The position numbers and the translations under genes are program-made. A stretch of 36,265 nucleotides of DNA from Perkinsus marinus ATCC 50983 (taxonomy: Eukaryota; Perkinsozoa; Perkinsida; Perkinsidae), in assembly GCF_000006405.1 (NCBI RefSeq), contig NW_003206671.1:163996-200260 (forward strand). The letters are read 5' to 3'. Within the stretch, counting starts at the first letter, position 1. Every line of letters begins with the position of its first letter. The notes under the pieces are model-generated. The model had not been told where the DNA came from, did not search any database, and worked only from the letters and a program-made list of their open reading frames with translations. Shown one piece after another: positions 1 through 10,225 of this stretch.

Positions 1-2098
1 GAACTCACAGTTTGGGGGTTGTGGTAGACGAGCGACTTACAGGAACGACACCGACTGGCACGTCTTGGGAATGAAATTGAGCATGGCCAGACGAAGAGAA
101 TCAAAAACAACTGAGTTCTACGAGATCAAGACGCATCAGTTAAAGCAGCTTTCCTCAGCCCACGCATAGGGGTAGTACTAGAGCGACGAACCACACCTCC
201 TACTCCAGCTAATTCCTCACAGACTTTCCATGTGAGTTTTTAGCCTCCACTGTTTCACAAAAGATTGTTGGTTATAGTGAGCAGTAGCCTCTCCGCAAGT
301 ACCGAAAAACGGCATAGCATTAATTCTGCCAATTTTTGGGCGCGCGGTAATATCCAATATACATACTGCAAGTCTTCAAGTGAATCTTCTCGCGTTAAGA
401 TTGCTGTTAAGCAATCAGTGAAGCGAAGACGTCTGACCCGATGAAGAGGAGAATCTGACGCCGTATTGGGGGGGGGGGGGTGGACTATACAGTACTGGCA
501 CGCGTACACCAAAGGATTGCAAGTTTTCAAGTTGTCATTAACACTGTAGACAAGTCCGATGTTTCGCTCTTCTGACGGGTATATCGCGATTCCAGGACTG
601 ATCACAGATATCAGTGATTCTTTATGAACTGGGGTATACTAGCCAATGGTCGCCTCGTTTCAGGCCGAGGCGACTCGGTCGGGGGGCATTGTTATCATCA
701 ATATTGATCTACGAAGTGTACAGTATCGTTAAGAGAATATAAGACATGGCACTTTATCCCTCGCACCTCCACTAGCAGTAGGTTGCGATATTAGTATATT
801 TTCTATCGTTCCCAGTTTTTGATATCATCTTTTCAAAACTCAAAAAATATCTTTAATGTTCGTCAACGTCGATAGTCCGCCAAAGCGACCCCCTGGTGCG
901 CCCAGTGAGGAGTGTGACACGCTTGCACAAACTCATCGGCCCCAGTGCTCTCAGGAAAGGCAGGACTCTCCTGGTAGTATCTTGTTACCCATTTGTACTA
1001 TTCTTTTCTCGATACGTTTCATCTAGAGAGCTGCTACTCACCGAAGTGGGCTGACTCCTTCCGTTTTGGAGGATTAAGACTCCTAACGTGGATGTGGGAC
1101 AATTCAGTCATCTAGACTGGGGGTATACCATATAGCAGTGCCTAGTCTTAAGCGCGATAGCATCCTAGAGGCAACAGGACTCGTAATGCTACCTACTCAC
1201 CCCCACTGTAGATACATCCCTCTTATCGCGAGCTCCCATAGTGATGTGCGGTGGAGGCCTCAGTGTTCTCGGCGGTCTAGTTCCGCTGAGTGCAGGGTCC
1301 TGTGGGAGTCACAGCCCAGTCACAGGCGGTGGGGAGTACTCTTCCTCTCCAGTGGTAAGCACACACAACATCCTTTCCTCCGTCAGCGCGTCTCAGATCT
1401 CTCCTCATGGACCGCCTGGATTCGCCTCGTCACAGCAGTCGACATGTAGCAGCTCTGAGACATACAAAGGGCTGTTACTGTTCTCCCCTGACGCCTTGAG
1501 GGTCGCTAGTCCGAGTCGGAAAGATAAGTAGTGCTTTGCTTGTCGAGCAAATATCTTCTGGTGTTGGAATGAATTCCCTACCTCTAGAGCGCACTCCGAA
1601 GATTTCGGGTGGATCGACAATGACTGTGTTTCCGAGCTCATGTTACACTACGAACTCACACACTATTTTGGGGAAGACCACTCTATAGTGTGGAGAAATA
1701 TGCACAAGGTCAACCACATATGTTGGTGACGAATGAAAATTCTAAGGAAATTTTTGGAATTTATCATCGATTCCTGTACGTTTCTACCCGAATTCGTAGG
1801 GAAACGTCTATAATTATTGATGAAACTCCCAAGCTTAGCTGAGGAGAGCGAAAATATATTCCAACACTGCACCTATATATGCTTTGTCGTTGAAATGCAT
1901 CGTTGTTGGTAGTCTTGTGCGTACTGGCTACATAATAGTATTCAAACTGGTGAAGGGTGAGGCTTTTGATCGTCGCTCAGTGCGTCTCTTCTCAGAGTTA
2001 CGGATGCAACAGAAGATAGAGCAGTAGTGCGTCACGCTGACTTTGTAGATAAGGTGGCAAGGAGTCTGTTGGATTCATCTTGGAATGGAATTTCTTAG
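1..2098. other. Unassigned 5' stretch
   Basis: I can assign no gene confidently here. Three things may be coding. A minus-strand open frame at 605-255 ends in a hydrophobic and charged segment. A plus-strand ATG at 856 begins MFVNVDSPPKRPPG and runs about 40 codons to a possible donor (gtagta). A serine- and glycine-rich plus-strand frame at about 1241-1531 has few charged residues. The last two could be N-terminal exons of the cyclin-like gene that starts at about 2099, but I could not link them by splice phase. A 13-base G run lies at 468-480. Confidence 0.4.
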
Positions 2099-3121
2099 GT
2101 GTGCCAGAGGGTCTGGACTGACTATTGCATACCGGCGAATCGAAACGGCATCGGTCCGGACGATTTCGCGGAGATTCGAGCTACAGCTATGTGGTACTGT
2201 CATCTGTTCTACGCGGTGCACAGTTTGAAGGTGAGTTGTAATTTGCGAAAAAGTTGGTATCGGGCAGTGCTTTCTCTTAGCGGTACGGCTGGCGACCAGT
2301 AGTGTTAGCGGCGACATTCCTTGCGTTCAAGTCGTGCGAGAGGTCTCCGGTGAGGCTCGGAAAATTTTAAGAAATTTCCGGTATTTTTTGGTGCATTTGC
2401 AGATACGCTTGCGGATGAATCAACTTCTTGATTGCTATGAGAAGCTCGAGAGACAGTCGCGATATACCAGTCAGCGAGTAGGTCTTCGCGGTACTAGACA
2501 AATCGATCACTCGATCGATTTGCAGGCACTTCAGAAGATGGCGCAGGATGTTTGCGAAATGGAAGAAGCCATAATGTGTTTGACAGGATTCGAGTTTGAT
2601 TTGAATCTCCCACATAAACACGTGGGCTCGGTAATAACATGGTTTTTGGAGGGTATGAAACTGTCACGCGCCCGGGAAATGGTGGTTCGAATTGGAGTAT
2701 GTGATTTTGTTAAATCGCCTTGTGGAATCATTGGTAGTTTTTTCTCGCAGAATTTATGCTCGTGTTGTTGTCGACTACGACTCGGATAATATCTAGAGTC
2801 GAGCTGAGAGCAGATGAAAGTTGATTTGTGACTTAGTCGTTTGTCAGATAGTGAAGAGCATCACAGGCGATGGAGAGCTCAGAAAGAGACTACAGCAGAA
2901 GGCTGTAGCATTTCTCAATGAAGCTTTCAGGGGAAGGTGAGGGCAAATTTAGACGCCCTGTGAGAATGCTTGTGTTACTGGTTTTCAGGTCTGTTCTGTT
3001 CTATCCTGGGGACGTACTTGCGTTTGCGGCAGTGAGCGAAGCGGCTGCAGCTGTGCTGGAACGAGACTCCGCGAGTGCTGTTGACATCAGAAGGAAGCTC
3101 TTCCGTCCGGGGTTTGAGTGA
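2099..3121 (+). CDS. Cyclin T/K/L-like protein (core exons)
   Basis: This is a transcription-type cyclin (T/K/L class), the partner of a CDK9/12-like kinase; no particular kinase can be named. The first cyclin box reads across spliced exons: ATAMWYCHLFYAVHSLK, intron 2231-2280 (50 bp), RYGWRPVVLAATFLAFK, intron 2350-2402, then a long helix ending GFEFDLNLPHKHVGS. After an intron at 2631-2847 comes IVKSITGDGELRKRLQQK and FLNEAFRGR. Intron 2937-2988 follows, then SVLFYPGDVLAFAAVSEAA. These match the family signatures HRFY.hSF, LA.K.EE, GF.l.v.HPH and FvNDSLRT..cL.Y.p. Splice phases agree at each junction. The intron at 2631-2847 is much longer than its neighbours, and part of it is open, so it may hide an exon. 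The start codon is not identified, and neither is the exon after 3121. Confidence 0.75.
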
Positions 3122-3341
3122 GGTCGTTCGGCTAGAAGGATTTGGTTACTGTCTGCATCTCAGTGTCGCTGCGGTTGTTGCCGCAATGCACTCACATGAG
3201 CATCCGGTCGCCCGCAGAAGGAGGGCAGACAGCTCGAGTTCGGTCAGCGGTAACCAGAGCGGATCTAGTGTGGCTGCGTGCAGTCCATCTGCTGCAGTGG
3301 AGGGAACCTCTTTGAAATTGTAAGACTTTGGAAGTGGTACT

Positions 3342-3688
3342 CTTATACACCTTTTCAATCTCAAATTCAGCAATTTGACGAAAGAAATTTGATTTCGACG
3401 AGTGAAAGGAGTTTTTCACGAAATGAAAGTTCAAATTCGTAGATGAAATTTTTCATTGGTCGAACGGTCTTGTGTTCGACGAATTTGAACTTGCGTTTCC
3501 GAACTCATAAATTCCATTTACGAATTTGAACTTTCATTTTCGGCCGGTCTACGAAAATCGAACTTTCATTTCGAATTTGAACTTTCATTTCGTGAAAAAC
3601 TTCTTTTACTCGTCGAAAATCAAATCTCATTTATTTGATTTGTTCTCTCACTTGTTGTATTTTGAGATTTAAAGGGTGTAGTATATTG
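3342..3688. mobile_element. Foldback (MITE-like) element, copy 1
   Basis: About 345 bp with long terminal inverted repeats. The left arm (about 3342-3440) and the reverse complement of the right arm (about 3577-3688) match over roughly 90-95 bp. Shared blocks include AATCTCAAA, TTTGATTT(T)CGACGAGT and TTTTTCACGAAATGAAAG. The core contains repeated variants of CGAATTTGAACTTTCATTT. There is no open frame for a transposase, so the element is non-autonomous. A truncated relative lies at 19198-19430. It sits between the cyclin core exons and possible 3' exons, so it may lie in an intron or 3' region of that gene. Exact ends and target-site duplication are not resolved. Confidence 0.8.
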
Positions 3689-3699
3689 GTTGTTCCTGA

Positions 3700-4275
3700 T
3701 GCCTTCGTGTATTTTCTCTCTATTCAGCGGCTCGCAGGCTTCAACTGCAGCAATTTCAACTCCGATGAAGCGTAAACGCTTCGATGAAGAGCCGTCATCC
3801 GAACCATCGACACTCACTGCGTTAGACCTGGCCCTGTCGAGGGAGATGCCACCCGCGCAGTGTGAGACTGTTATCTGCTCGTCGGCGACTTGATCTAGTA
3901 TAACTAGGTACTAGAGCTGCTATTGCAAGGCGAAGGATGCTGCTGATGGGCGGCGAGGCTGCGGGCAACACTCGTGGAGAGAACGTTAGAGACAGTGGGA
4001 TAGTTCTTAGAGGTGAGTAATAGGTAGGGAAGCTGACGAATTTTTCGTCACGTTGGCTGGGTGGTAGAAACTGACACAGTTGTTGTATTGATTTTCATTA
4101 TAGAACACTTTGGAATCACGTGTTAGATATCCCACTGACGGCCCCAGCAGCGCCACGCAAGCGCGGGTCGAGATCGTCTAGCACTGTGAATGTGGTAGAA
4201 GCAGGAGAGAATGGTTGCATTCGGGCGAGTCCGTCGACGTCACCGACCAAGCGTCACAGAATAACAGTTATCTGA
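3700..4275 (+). CDS. Possible C-terminal exons of the cyclin-like gene (basic, Ser-rich tail)
   Basis: Open segments with plausible splice sites downstream of the foldback element. One carries a nuclear-localisation-like stretch, PMKRKRFDEEPSSEPS (about 3762-3809). Another reads RRRMLLMGGEAAGNTRGEN and stops at a gtgagt donor near 4013. The last follows an acceptor at 4104 and ends SPSTSPTKRHRITVI, with a TGA at 4273-4275. Composition (Ser, Arg/Lys, NLS) suits the disordered tail of a nuclear cyclin. I could not build one continuous frame from the core exons, so this may instead be a separate small gene. Confidence 0.3.
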
Positions 4276-4913
4276 GGGACTTTGCTAGTATGAAGGCATA
4301 AGACCAACGGTAACTCCTATTCAATCTCGATAAGCTATTTTATAGTATTTCAATGCTTGACCCTCACGAGGAGTTCGTGCTGTCTCCCATAGTACTTGTT
4401 TGTGACCATTGAAGTCTTCGGCTGGGATCTGTGGAGAGGACCAGTTTGTCGTTGTCCAGTAGGTTGTCGGTCGCGTATTTGGTAATGTAATTGCGTCATA
4501 ATGGCTGAGGCTTTTCATAAGTTTGTTTTTTATAGGAACACGATTGTTGTATGAATAGTATTATAACATCGAACTCGCGTGGGTCGCGTAGTGTGTCCCT
4601 CTCGTAGCCTTCATCCTGAGCTGATCTGAAAGAGGAATGGTATAGTAATCTATCGCGAATCTCCCGTATACTGTTACCGTTCATTACACCGGTGTCCGAT
4701 GGCTCTATAGTATTGACGGCTCTGGGTTGAAGAGGTCGAGACTGTCACCTCTCGTTGGCCCTCCACATATTCGTCGTAATCATTTTCGTTATCTCACGTA
4801 TTAGGAGTCCATAGCTTTGGGTTAATAGTGAGAAGGGAGTTGCCTTATATGAGGATAGCAGGCTTTTGTGTTTGTCCCTGCTCGCGTCCTCCTGGTCCTT
4901 ATCTGAGGCTTAA
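4276..4913. other. Intergenic; two weak minus-strand frames
   Basis: No recognisable gene. Two minus-strand frames (4684-4496 and 4518-4321) lie end to end. The first has an amphipathic start, MNGNSIREIRDRLLYH. They could be exons of a small unknown gene, but neither matches a family I know. Confidence 0.25.
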
Positions 4914-6377
4914 ATGGAAGGCCAACAAGGAGGGTCGCAGTACTATGACTTCAACACTAGCAGTAGCAGTGCAGGAGGCAGTGGGTACGTTGGCCCGGCT
5001 CCTCCGCCGACAGCACAAGATGACGATGAGTTCGCTGACTGCATAGATCATCAGTACAACCAGCGGTATGGACCGGCACCGAATGTAGGAATGTGTTGTT
5101 GTAGTAGCAGGTTGACGATCACGGTAGAAATGTTTATTCCAGCTCAAGTGAGAGTAGTAGAACGTTGGTAGGGAAATAGGGAGAATTAGGTGGTGAATTA
5201 GTAATTAGTAAACCTCCGAGGTGCGAGAATATATATCGCTAAAGGCGAGTCATATTGGAGGCTGTGATTAGAGCGTTGTTCTGTGGAGTGGTATTAAAGA
5301 GGTTTTTTTTCATTTTCTTAGCCAGTGAGTGTATTCTTTGAGGATGTTCATGCGCAGCGACAAGCGGAGCGGAAGCTACAGTGCAATGTACCTGGTAAAC
5401 AGGATGGGTGATTGCCGCATGCTCTGCTCATACATCAGAAAAGTCGTAGCCATTTCGATTCGGAAACTGCATGTGACTGCGCTGTGCTAGTTACCGAGTT
5501 AGTCAAGAAAAATGTTTCCCTTCAGCTGGAGGAAAAATCGGTGTTATATCCTGTCGGAGTTGATGCTAGTTGATGAAATTTCTGATATCACCAAATAACG
5601 ACTACCGATTCTACTGCTATGTGAATTCTGATGTCACCCAGTAGTAGAAATGAGATGCGTATTTTCAGGTCGTGGACGGGGAACGCCACTCTGGATGATC
5701 AAACAAAAACAAGAAGAGGATAAGCATAGGAGAGAGGCTCAGGAGGCTAGTCGCCAGATGAAAGAGCTGGAACAGAAGCTCATGGTAACAGCAGGGCCCC
5801 TGTTACAGGGGTTGTTCCATTGTTATCTTCACGTTGAACAGCGATGAGAGGCTGTATGGGTATTGACGAATAAGAGGAAGTTCATCATTCGTGGTTGTAG
5901 GAATAGTATTCACCAGTGTTAATCGTGGATTGGCCGTTCGTATACGATATTAGTCGATTTATGGAGCTGCTGGATTAGTTGATTTTGTGGTAGCAATGAC
6001 TCGAGCGTTTCGGTGTGAGATGGACGGCCCCGATGGGCTTCCATCTGGAATACCAAATAGTTGTTCACATCGTTTTTGTGCTAAATGAGGATGGTAATCG
6101 GCGAAACCGAAGCTTGGAATCCGCAGTTTCGTGGAGGGTTCGATTTCAGGGTGGCTCTGCTAGCGACGATAAGACAGGCCGTCACAGAGAAGGGGGACTG
6201 GCCTCGGAGAGCACGGAAGGCAATATCGAGGCGCAACGAGAACAGCAGAGTCGGTGGTTGCTGGACCAAGAGGGGTACGTAATGATCCTTCCTCACCTTG
6301 TCGCGAGTATGCGCCATGCATGCGAAAGCTATTCACAACTCATACAGCGAGCTGAAGAGCTCATAGATTTACAATGA
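4914..6377 (+). CDS. Unknown coiled-coil protein
   Basis: I do not recognise this protein. The proposed start, MEGQQGGSQYYDFNTSSSS, opens a Gly/Ser/Pro-rich, acidic N-terminus. Donor gtagga (about 5086) leads to an exon after ttcttag (about 5321) reading PVSVFFEDVHAQRQAERK. Donor gtaaac then leads to an exon at about 5669 containing RGRGTPLWMIKQKQEEDK and a Lys/Glu/Gln-rich predicted coiled coil. Missing exons probably follow. A later exon after gatttcag (about 6150) reads from GGSASDD to RWLLDQEGY. The last one, RAEELIDLQ, ends at TGA 6375-6377. The phases of the first to third and of the last two exons fit; the middle is unresolved. The protein is hydrophilic, with no membrane segment or signal peptide, so it is probably cytosolic or nuclear. 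Confidence 0.5.
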
Positions 6378-6892
6378 AGTGGAGGTGATTTACTTCGTGT
6401 GTAATTGCCTTGGTCCACTAACAACAGTTGCCGTCAACACGGTCGGATTACTGCCTTCTTCCCGCGTCGCGTACTATGTGAGGATTGCCTGCAAGTGATT
6501 GCATATTCATGAGCTTTGCATGCAATTTCGTTGGGCAATTGTTTATTATGGAATGCATTTTCAGTGGGTGCCGCACGAGTCAGACTCGTCGGGTAACTGG
6601 TTTTATCACGGAGTGACGGGGACGATGCTCCAGCGAGTTAATCAGAAGTTATACTTGTAGTAGAGGAGGGTGGACGGTCTGGCGCGATGGAGTTCTGCGG
6701 CTCATTCTGGTGGAATTCGGGTCACTTCTCGTGAAGTGATCCGATTCCTTCACTGCCTAATATACTCCATCACATTGGTTGTATGTTCCGGACTGTAAAC
6801 CTCCGGAATTACTTTCGCTTCGTGCGATGGAGATGCTGTTTTTCTAAACGGAGTCACATCGCTTCATAGAGAGGCGTAACGATCTGATCGTC
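6378..6892. other. Intergenic region holding an epsin exon fragment
   Basis: Apart from the minus-strand epsin-like fragment at 6409-6477, described separately, I see no gene. An upstream non-coding exon or promoter of the phosphatase gene may lie here. Confidence 0.4.
6409..6477 (-). pseudogene. Diverged copy of an epsin exon segment
   Basis: The minus strand reads YATREEGSNPTVLTATVV then SGPRQL. The epsin gene at about 13943-14011 (minus) reads YAAREGGSNPTVLTATVV then NGPRHL. Nucleotide identity is roughly 84% by eye over about 69 bp, with most differences at third codon positions. Similarity ends abruptly on both sides. Possible acceptors lie just upstream, and the frame ends soon after HTK. 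No ENTH domain is visible nearby, so this is either a duplicated gene fragment or one exon of an unrecognised minus-strand gene. Confidence 0.6.
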
Positions 6893-9756
6893 ATGTTCAG
6901 GCCGCAACACGATGGGAGTTTTCGAGAACTGTCGCGTGAGGAGTGGCTGTCAATGGCGATGGCCAGGCACGACCCGTTCCAGGAGTTGAGACTAGCCGCT
7001 GATGCCACCATGATGCAGGGAAGTGAGTCGCCGGAAGAGTGATTATGATTAGTATTGCTGATTCCTCAGGGCGGGCGAAGATGGAGGATAAGCATGCCTT
7101 GTTGAAGGACTTGAAAGATATCGGGCGGAGGCTCGGGTACAGTCTTGACCATCTGCCCAGCCCAACTGGAATGTGAGTGAGGGGCCATTAATGTGGTTTC
7201 TTGATTCGTTCATTCGGCGTGTGTTCACTTCTTATTCTCATTATTGAATTCGGAGCTCGCTTTCTCAGAAGCTCGTCGCGGTTGAGCACAGCCAGTGTTA
7301 GTTGGAATTGATTCTAATAATGCCTCCATATACCACTAGGATGCGTTCCGGGGAATCAACTTATTCGACTTGAAGTCGTGGCAATCAGTGTCATTTTAAA
7401 TATAGTGTCTTCGACTTCTACAACAGGTCACTCGCTGGTTTTCAGGTATATGGTGTATGATGGGCACCAGGGAGTCACTTGTGCGGACTACTGTATTAAG
7501 CAAACACATAACAAGGTGAGTGAGGCGTGGTATTAACACTTTTGGCAAGTTGCAAGTGCTTTAGATTTTACCGCGGCTGGCGAGTCATAAGGGGCCGATA
7601 ACTGAAGAGGTTAGGGCGCTTGGCTGCACGAGAAGATGATGGAAAATACAGTTTTTGAATCAGTTCATGCGCAAGGTTTTCGAGGACTCTTTCAGAGAGT
7701 TGGACGAGGAGTTTCTTGCGAAATACAGGACTATCCCAGATGGGAGCACAGCTGGTGAGCTATGCTGAAGTGCCCTAATATAATCGAGTTGTAATTGTTG
7801 TGTTGTCTTCTCTTCAGTGATCGCCCTGGTTATTGGAATAGACTTGTACGTCGCTAATATCGGCGATTCGGCATGCTTTTTGGTGCAACGCATTCCAGTG
7901 CAAAGTAAGTGACTAGGCTTGTCGTACTCTTTGAGGGTGGGGGTTCGTTACTCACCTCTTCAGCCCCTGCGGGGATTGATCACCATCAGCAGCAGCAGCA
8001 GCAAGGGCGGCATCCAAACTATAAATTGGAAGTGAAGTCGTGTCATACTAACCATAAACCAGAAGATCAAGCCGGTGGGTCGTGACAGAGGGGCTCATGG
8101 GCCGTCATGATTCCTCTTTGGTTCAGAGAAGGAGCGCATAGTCAAAAATGGCGGAGCGATGGTGACACCAGCTGGTGGCGTGGTAAGGAGATGGTTGATC
8201 CTGCATTGAAAAGGGCGAAAGCTCGCATCGAGAAACCGCGTGAAGTTTGTGAAGAGTTCGAGTCAAGCCTATCCTGGGTGTAATTCTATTCAGGAACACC
8301 GCATATCCCCTAGTATCCGAAACTAATGAAACGAAATTCTCTTCTATGTCGTTCTCCACTGTGACTGGATTCTAATTTATCAGGTGAGGGTAGCCGCGGC
8401 AGACTACGAAGATAAAATGAAAGCATACAAGAAGGCTACCAATGCCGGTCTAGGAGCGGTGGAGAAGCCACCGGTAGGGTCCGTGGTCGCCTTTGTTCTG
8501 AAGAGGATACTCGCTTCAGATTGCCTTGGCGGTATCGCGTGCATTTGGTGACCGAGAGTTCAAGACGCCTAACAAGCTTGTGGTGTCGGAGCCTAGCGTC
8601 AATCATTACACACTGAGCCCAGAAACTGATATTGCGCTTGTACGTCCCGGACAGGGCTTCTAGGAAAGAAGACTTTTAATGCAGGTTCTCGTATGCGACG
8701 GCGTTACAGATGTGATGACACCAGCGATGATTGGCGCCAAGATACTGCAGTACAATCGGAAACCTAAGGCGGCGTCAGGAGGACTCATTCAAGAGGCGTA
8801 CGAGATCGAGAGGCTTGCAGTTGAAAATCAGCAGTATTGAACTATGGCACTTGGCCTTCATCTTAATGGCCATGTTCACGCAAGTTGGTTTGGTGGGATT
8901 ATGGAATATTCTACTCGGCAGATACCAACGAGGTTCTCAAGATAATTTGACTGCTATCACCGTCTTCCTGAATTGGCCGCGACCACCGACTTTTGGGGAT
9001 CTGGATCTTCTCGCTGAGCAGCAAGCGAAGGCGCTTGAGGATCCGAGCTCACCCAAGGCGGGCAAACGGCAGCGTAAGGGAGTTTTCGCTGTTCGCATCG
9101 GTGCGTAAAAACGTTCGCCTATTCTTAGGAACAGGCCCTGCGAGAGAAGTGAAGAAGATACGGTGCAAGCATATTTTGATGAAGCACAAGGACGTTAGGA
9201 ATCCGCGTGATCGGGTCCGGAACAAGCAGGTCACAAGAAGTAAGTAGATGAGGAGAAGTTGTGAACATAGTAGCAGAGCATGGAGACTATTATAGGAGAA
9301 ACTCAGAACTCATAGACCAGTGCAGGCTAGACTATTACATGATGTATCTTTTCACTCACTCAGCGAAGACGGAGGCCGAAAACACTATGATGTCCATCCT
9401 TGCTGATCTCAAGAAGGATTCAAGCAAGTTCCCAGAACTTTGCAAGAAGCATTCCGAGTGTAAGGCATACACCTTCTCTGCGTGACTTATGTTATTGCGA
9501 CAACGTTAGGTTTGTCGAGTCGGAAGGCCGGGAATCTTTGTGGCGACTTGGACTGGTTCGGTCACGGCAAGATGATGGCTGAGTTCGAGGAGGCAGCCTT
9601 CGCGTTAGACGTTGGAGAAATGAGTGATCTAGTAAGTTGACTCTCGTAAGCGTGATTCGTACTGTTTCTGTCAACTATGTCCTTATTCGCCTTTACTTTA
9701 TGTGTTACCAGGTCTACTCTCCCTCGGGAATCCACATAATCGTCCGAATCGCGTGA
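6893..9756 (+). CDS. PP2C (PPM) phosphatase fused to a Pin1-type parvulin prolyl isomerase
   Basis: A metal-dependent Ser/Thr phosphatase with a C-terminal peptidyl-prolyl cis/trans isomerase domain. My model has 16 exons: 6893-7022, 7070-7172, 7446-7515, 7565-7609, 7664-7754, 7818-7904, 7964-8074, 8127-8182, 8384-8473, 8520-8639, 8685-8797, 8922-9073, 9129-9239, 9364-9459, 9510-9631 and 9712-9756. They total 1542 nt, 513 residues plus stop, with every phase consistent. PP2C motifs in order: [21 protein letters not shown] (usually DGHGG), [69 protein letters not shown]. Metal-ligand aspartates are kept. A Gln run precedes the NHKP motif. The parvulin part starts [13 protein letters not shown] and continues [42 protein letters not shown] and [10 protein letters not shown]. 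No WW domain is present. The joining intron (9074-9128) is phase 1. Without splicing, the phosphatase would stop at 9108 and the isomerase would have no good ATG. Two overlapping genes remain possible. Confidence 0.85.
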
Positions 9757-10225
9757 CGCTCCGCGCTGCCCAAGTTGTCCCCGGTATCACCGTGGCTGTA
9801 TTAGTTTGACGTTATCAAGAAAGTAGTTTCCTATTATTCCTGATTCCTTCAATATTGAGTTGCTGTCAAGAGTTGTAACACTAAAATACTGTCAAGAATT
9901 GGGAGAGATCATAACCATGGGGGAGAGTAATGCAGCAGGCACTTCTGAAGATTGGGCCCGCTTGATGCCTCTTATTGCGTTATTGAGTCAAGATTACGCT
10001 CAAAGACGTTGAAAAATGTCGCGTCTGATAATTATACGACATTAGCATTGCAGAAGTATGCATTTGAAACATCATGCTTCGAACCCTCACGAAAACCTTC
10101 GTGGATAAAAGCCAACCAATTCAAACTTATACGCTTCTGTGTTGGAGACTTCGACAAATGAAACCCTCAGAAATCCACTTGAAACACAATTCTCGTGTTC
10201 GACACCCCACGTGTTCGCATCATGT
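9757..10225. other. Intergenic region between convergent genes
   Basis: Lies between two gene 3' ends. It contains a short imperfect direct repeat (TGCTGTCAAGAGTTG / TACTGTCAAGAATTG, about 9860-9901). Open frames on the plus strand are short and show no family features. Confidence 0.5.

Noticed and set aside
468-480. G13 run as a G-quadruplex or functional site
   Set aside because: A single homopolymer with no spaced G tracts; could be sequencing slippage, and nothing nearby supports a role.
255-605. Minus-strand 116-codon frame as a gene
   Set aside because: No family features, contains a translated G run (Pro stretch), and no convincing splice partners.
8993-9240. Separate parvulin gene starting at the ATG at 8993
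   Set aside because: That frame overlaps the conserved phosphatase C-terminus in another frame and its N-terminal residues are basic noise; the spliced fusion fits better. Not fully excluded without cDNA.
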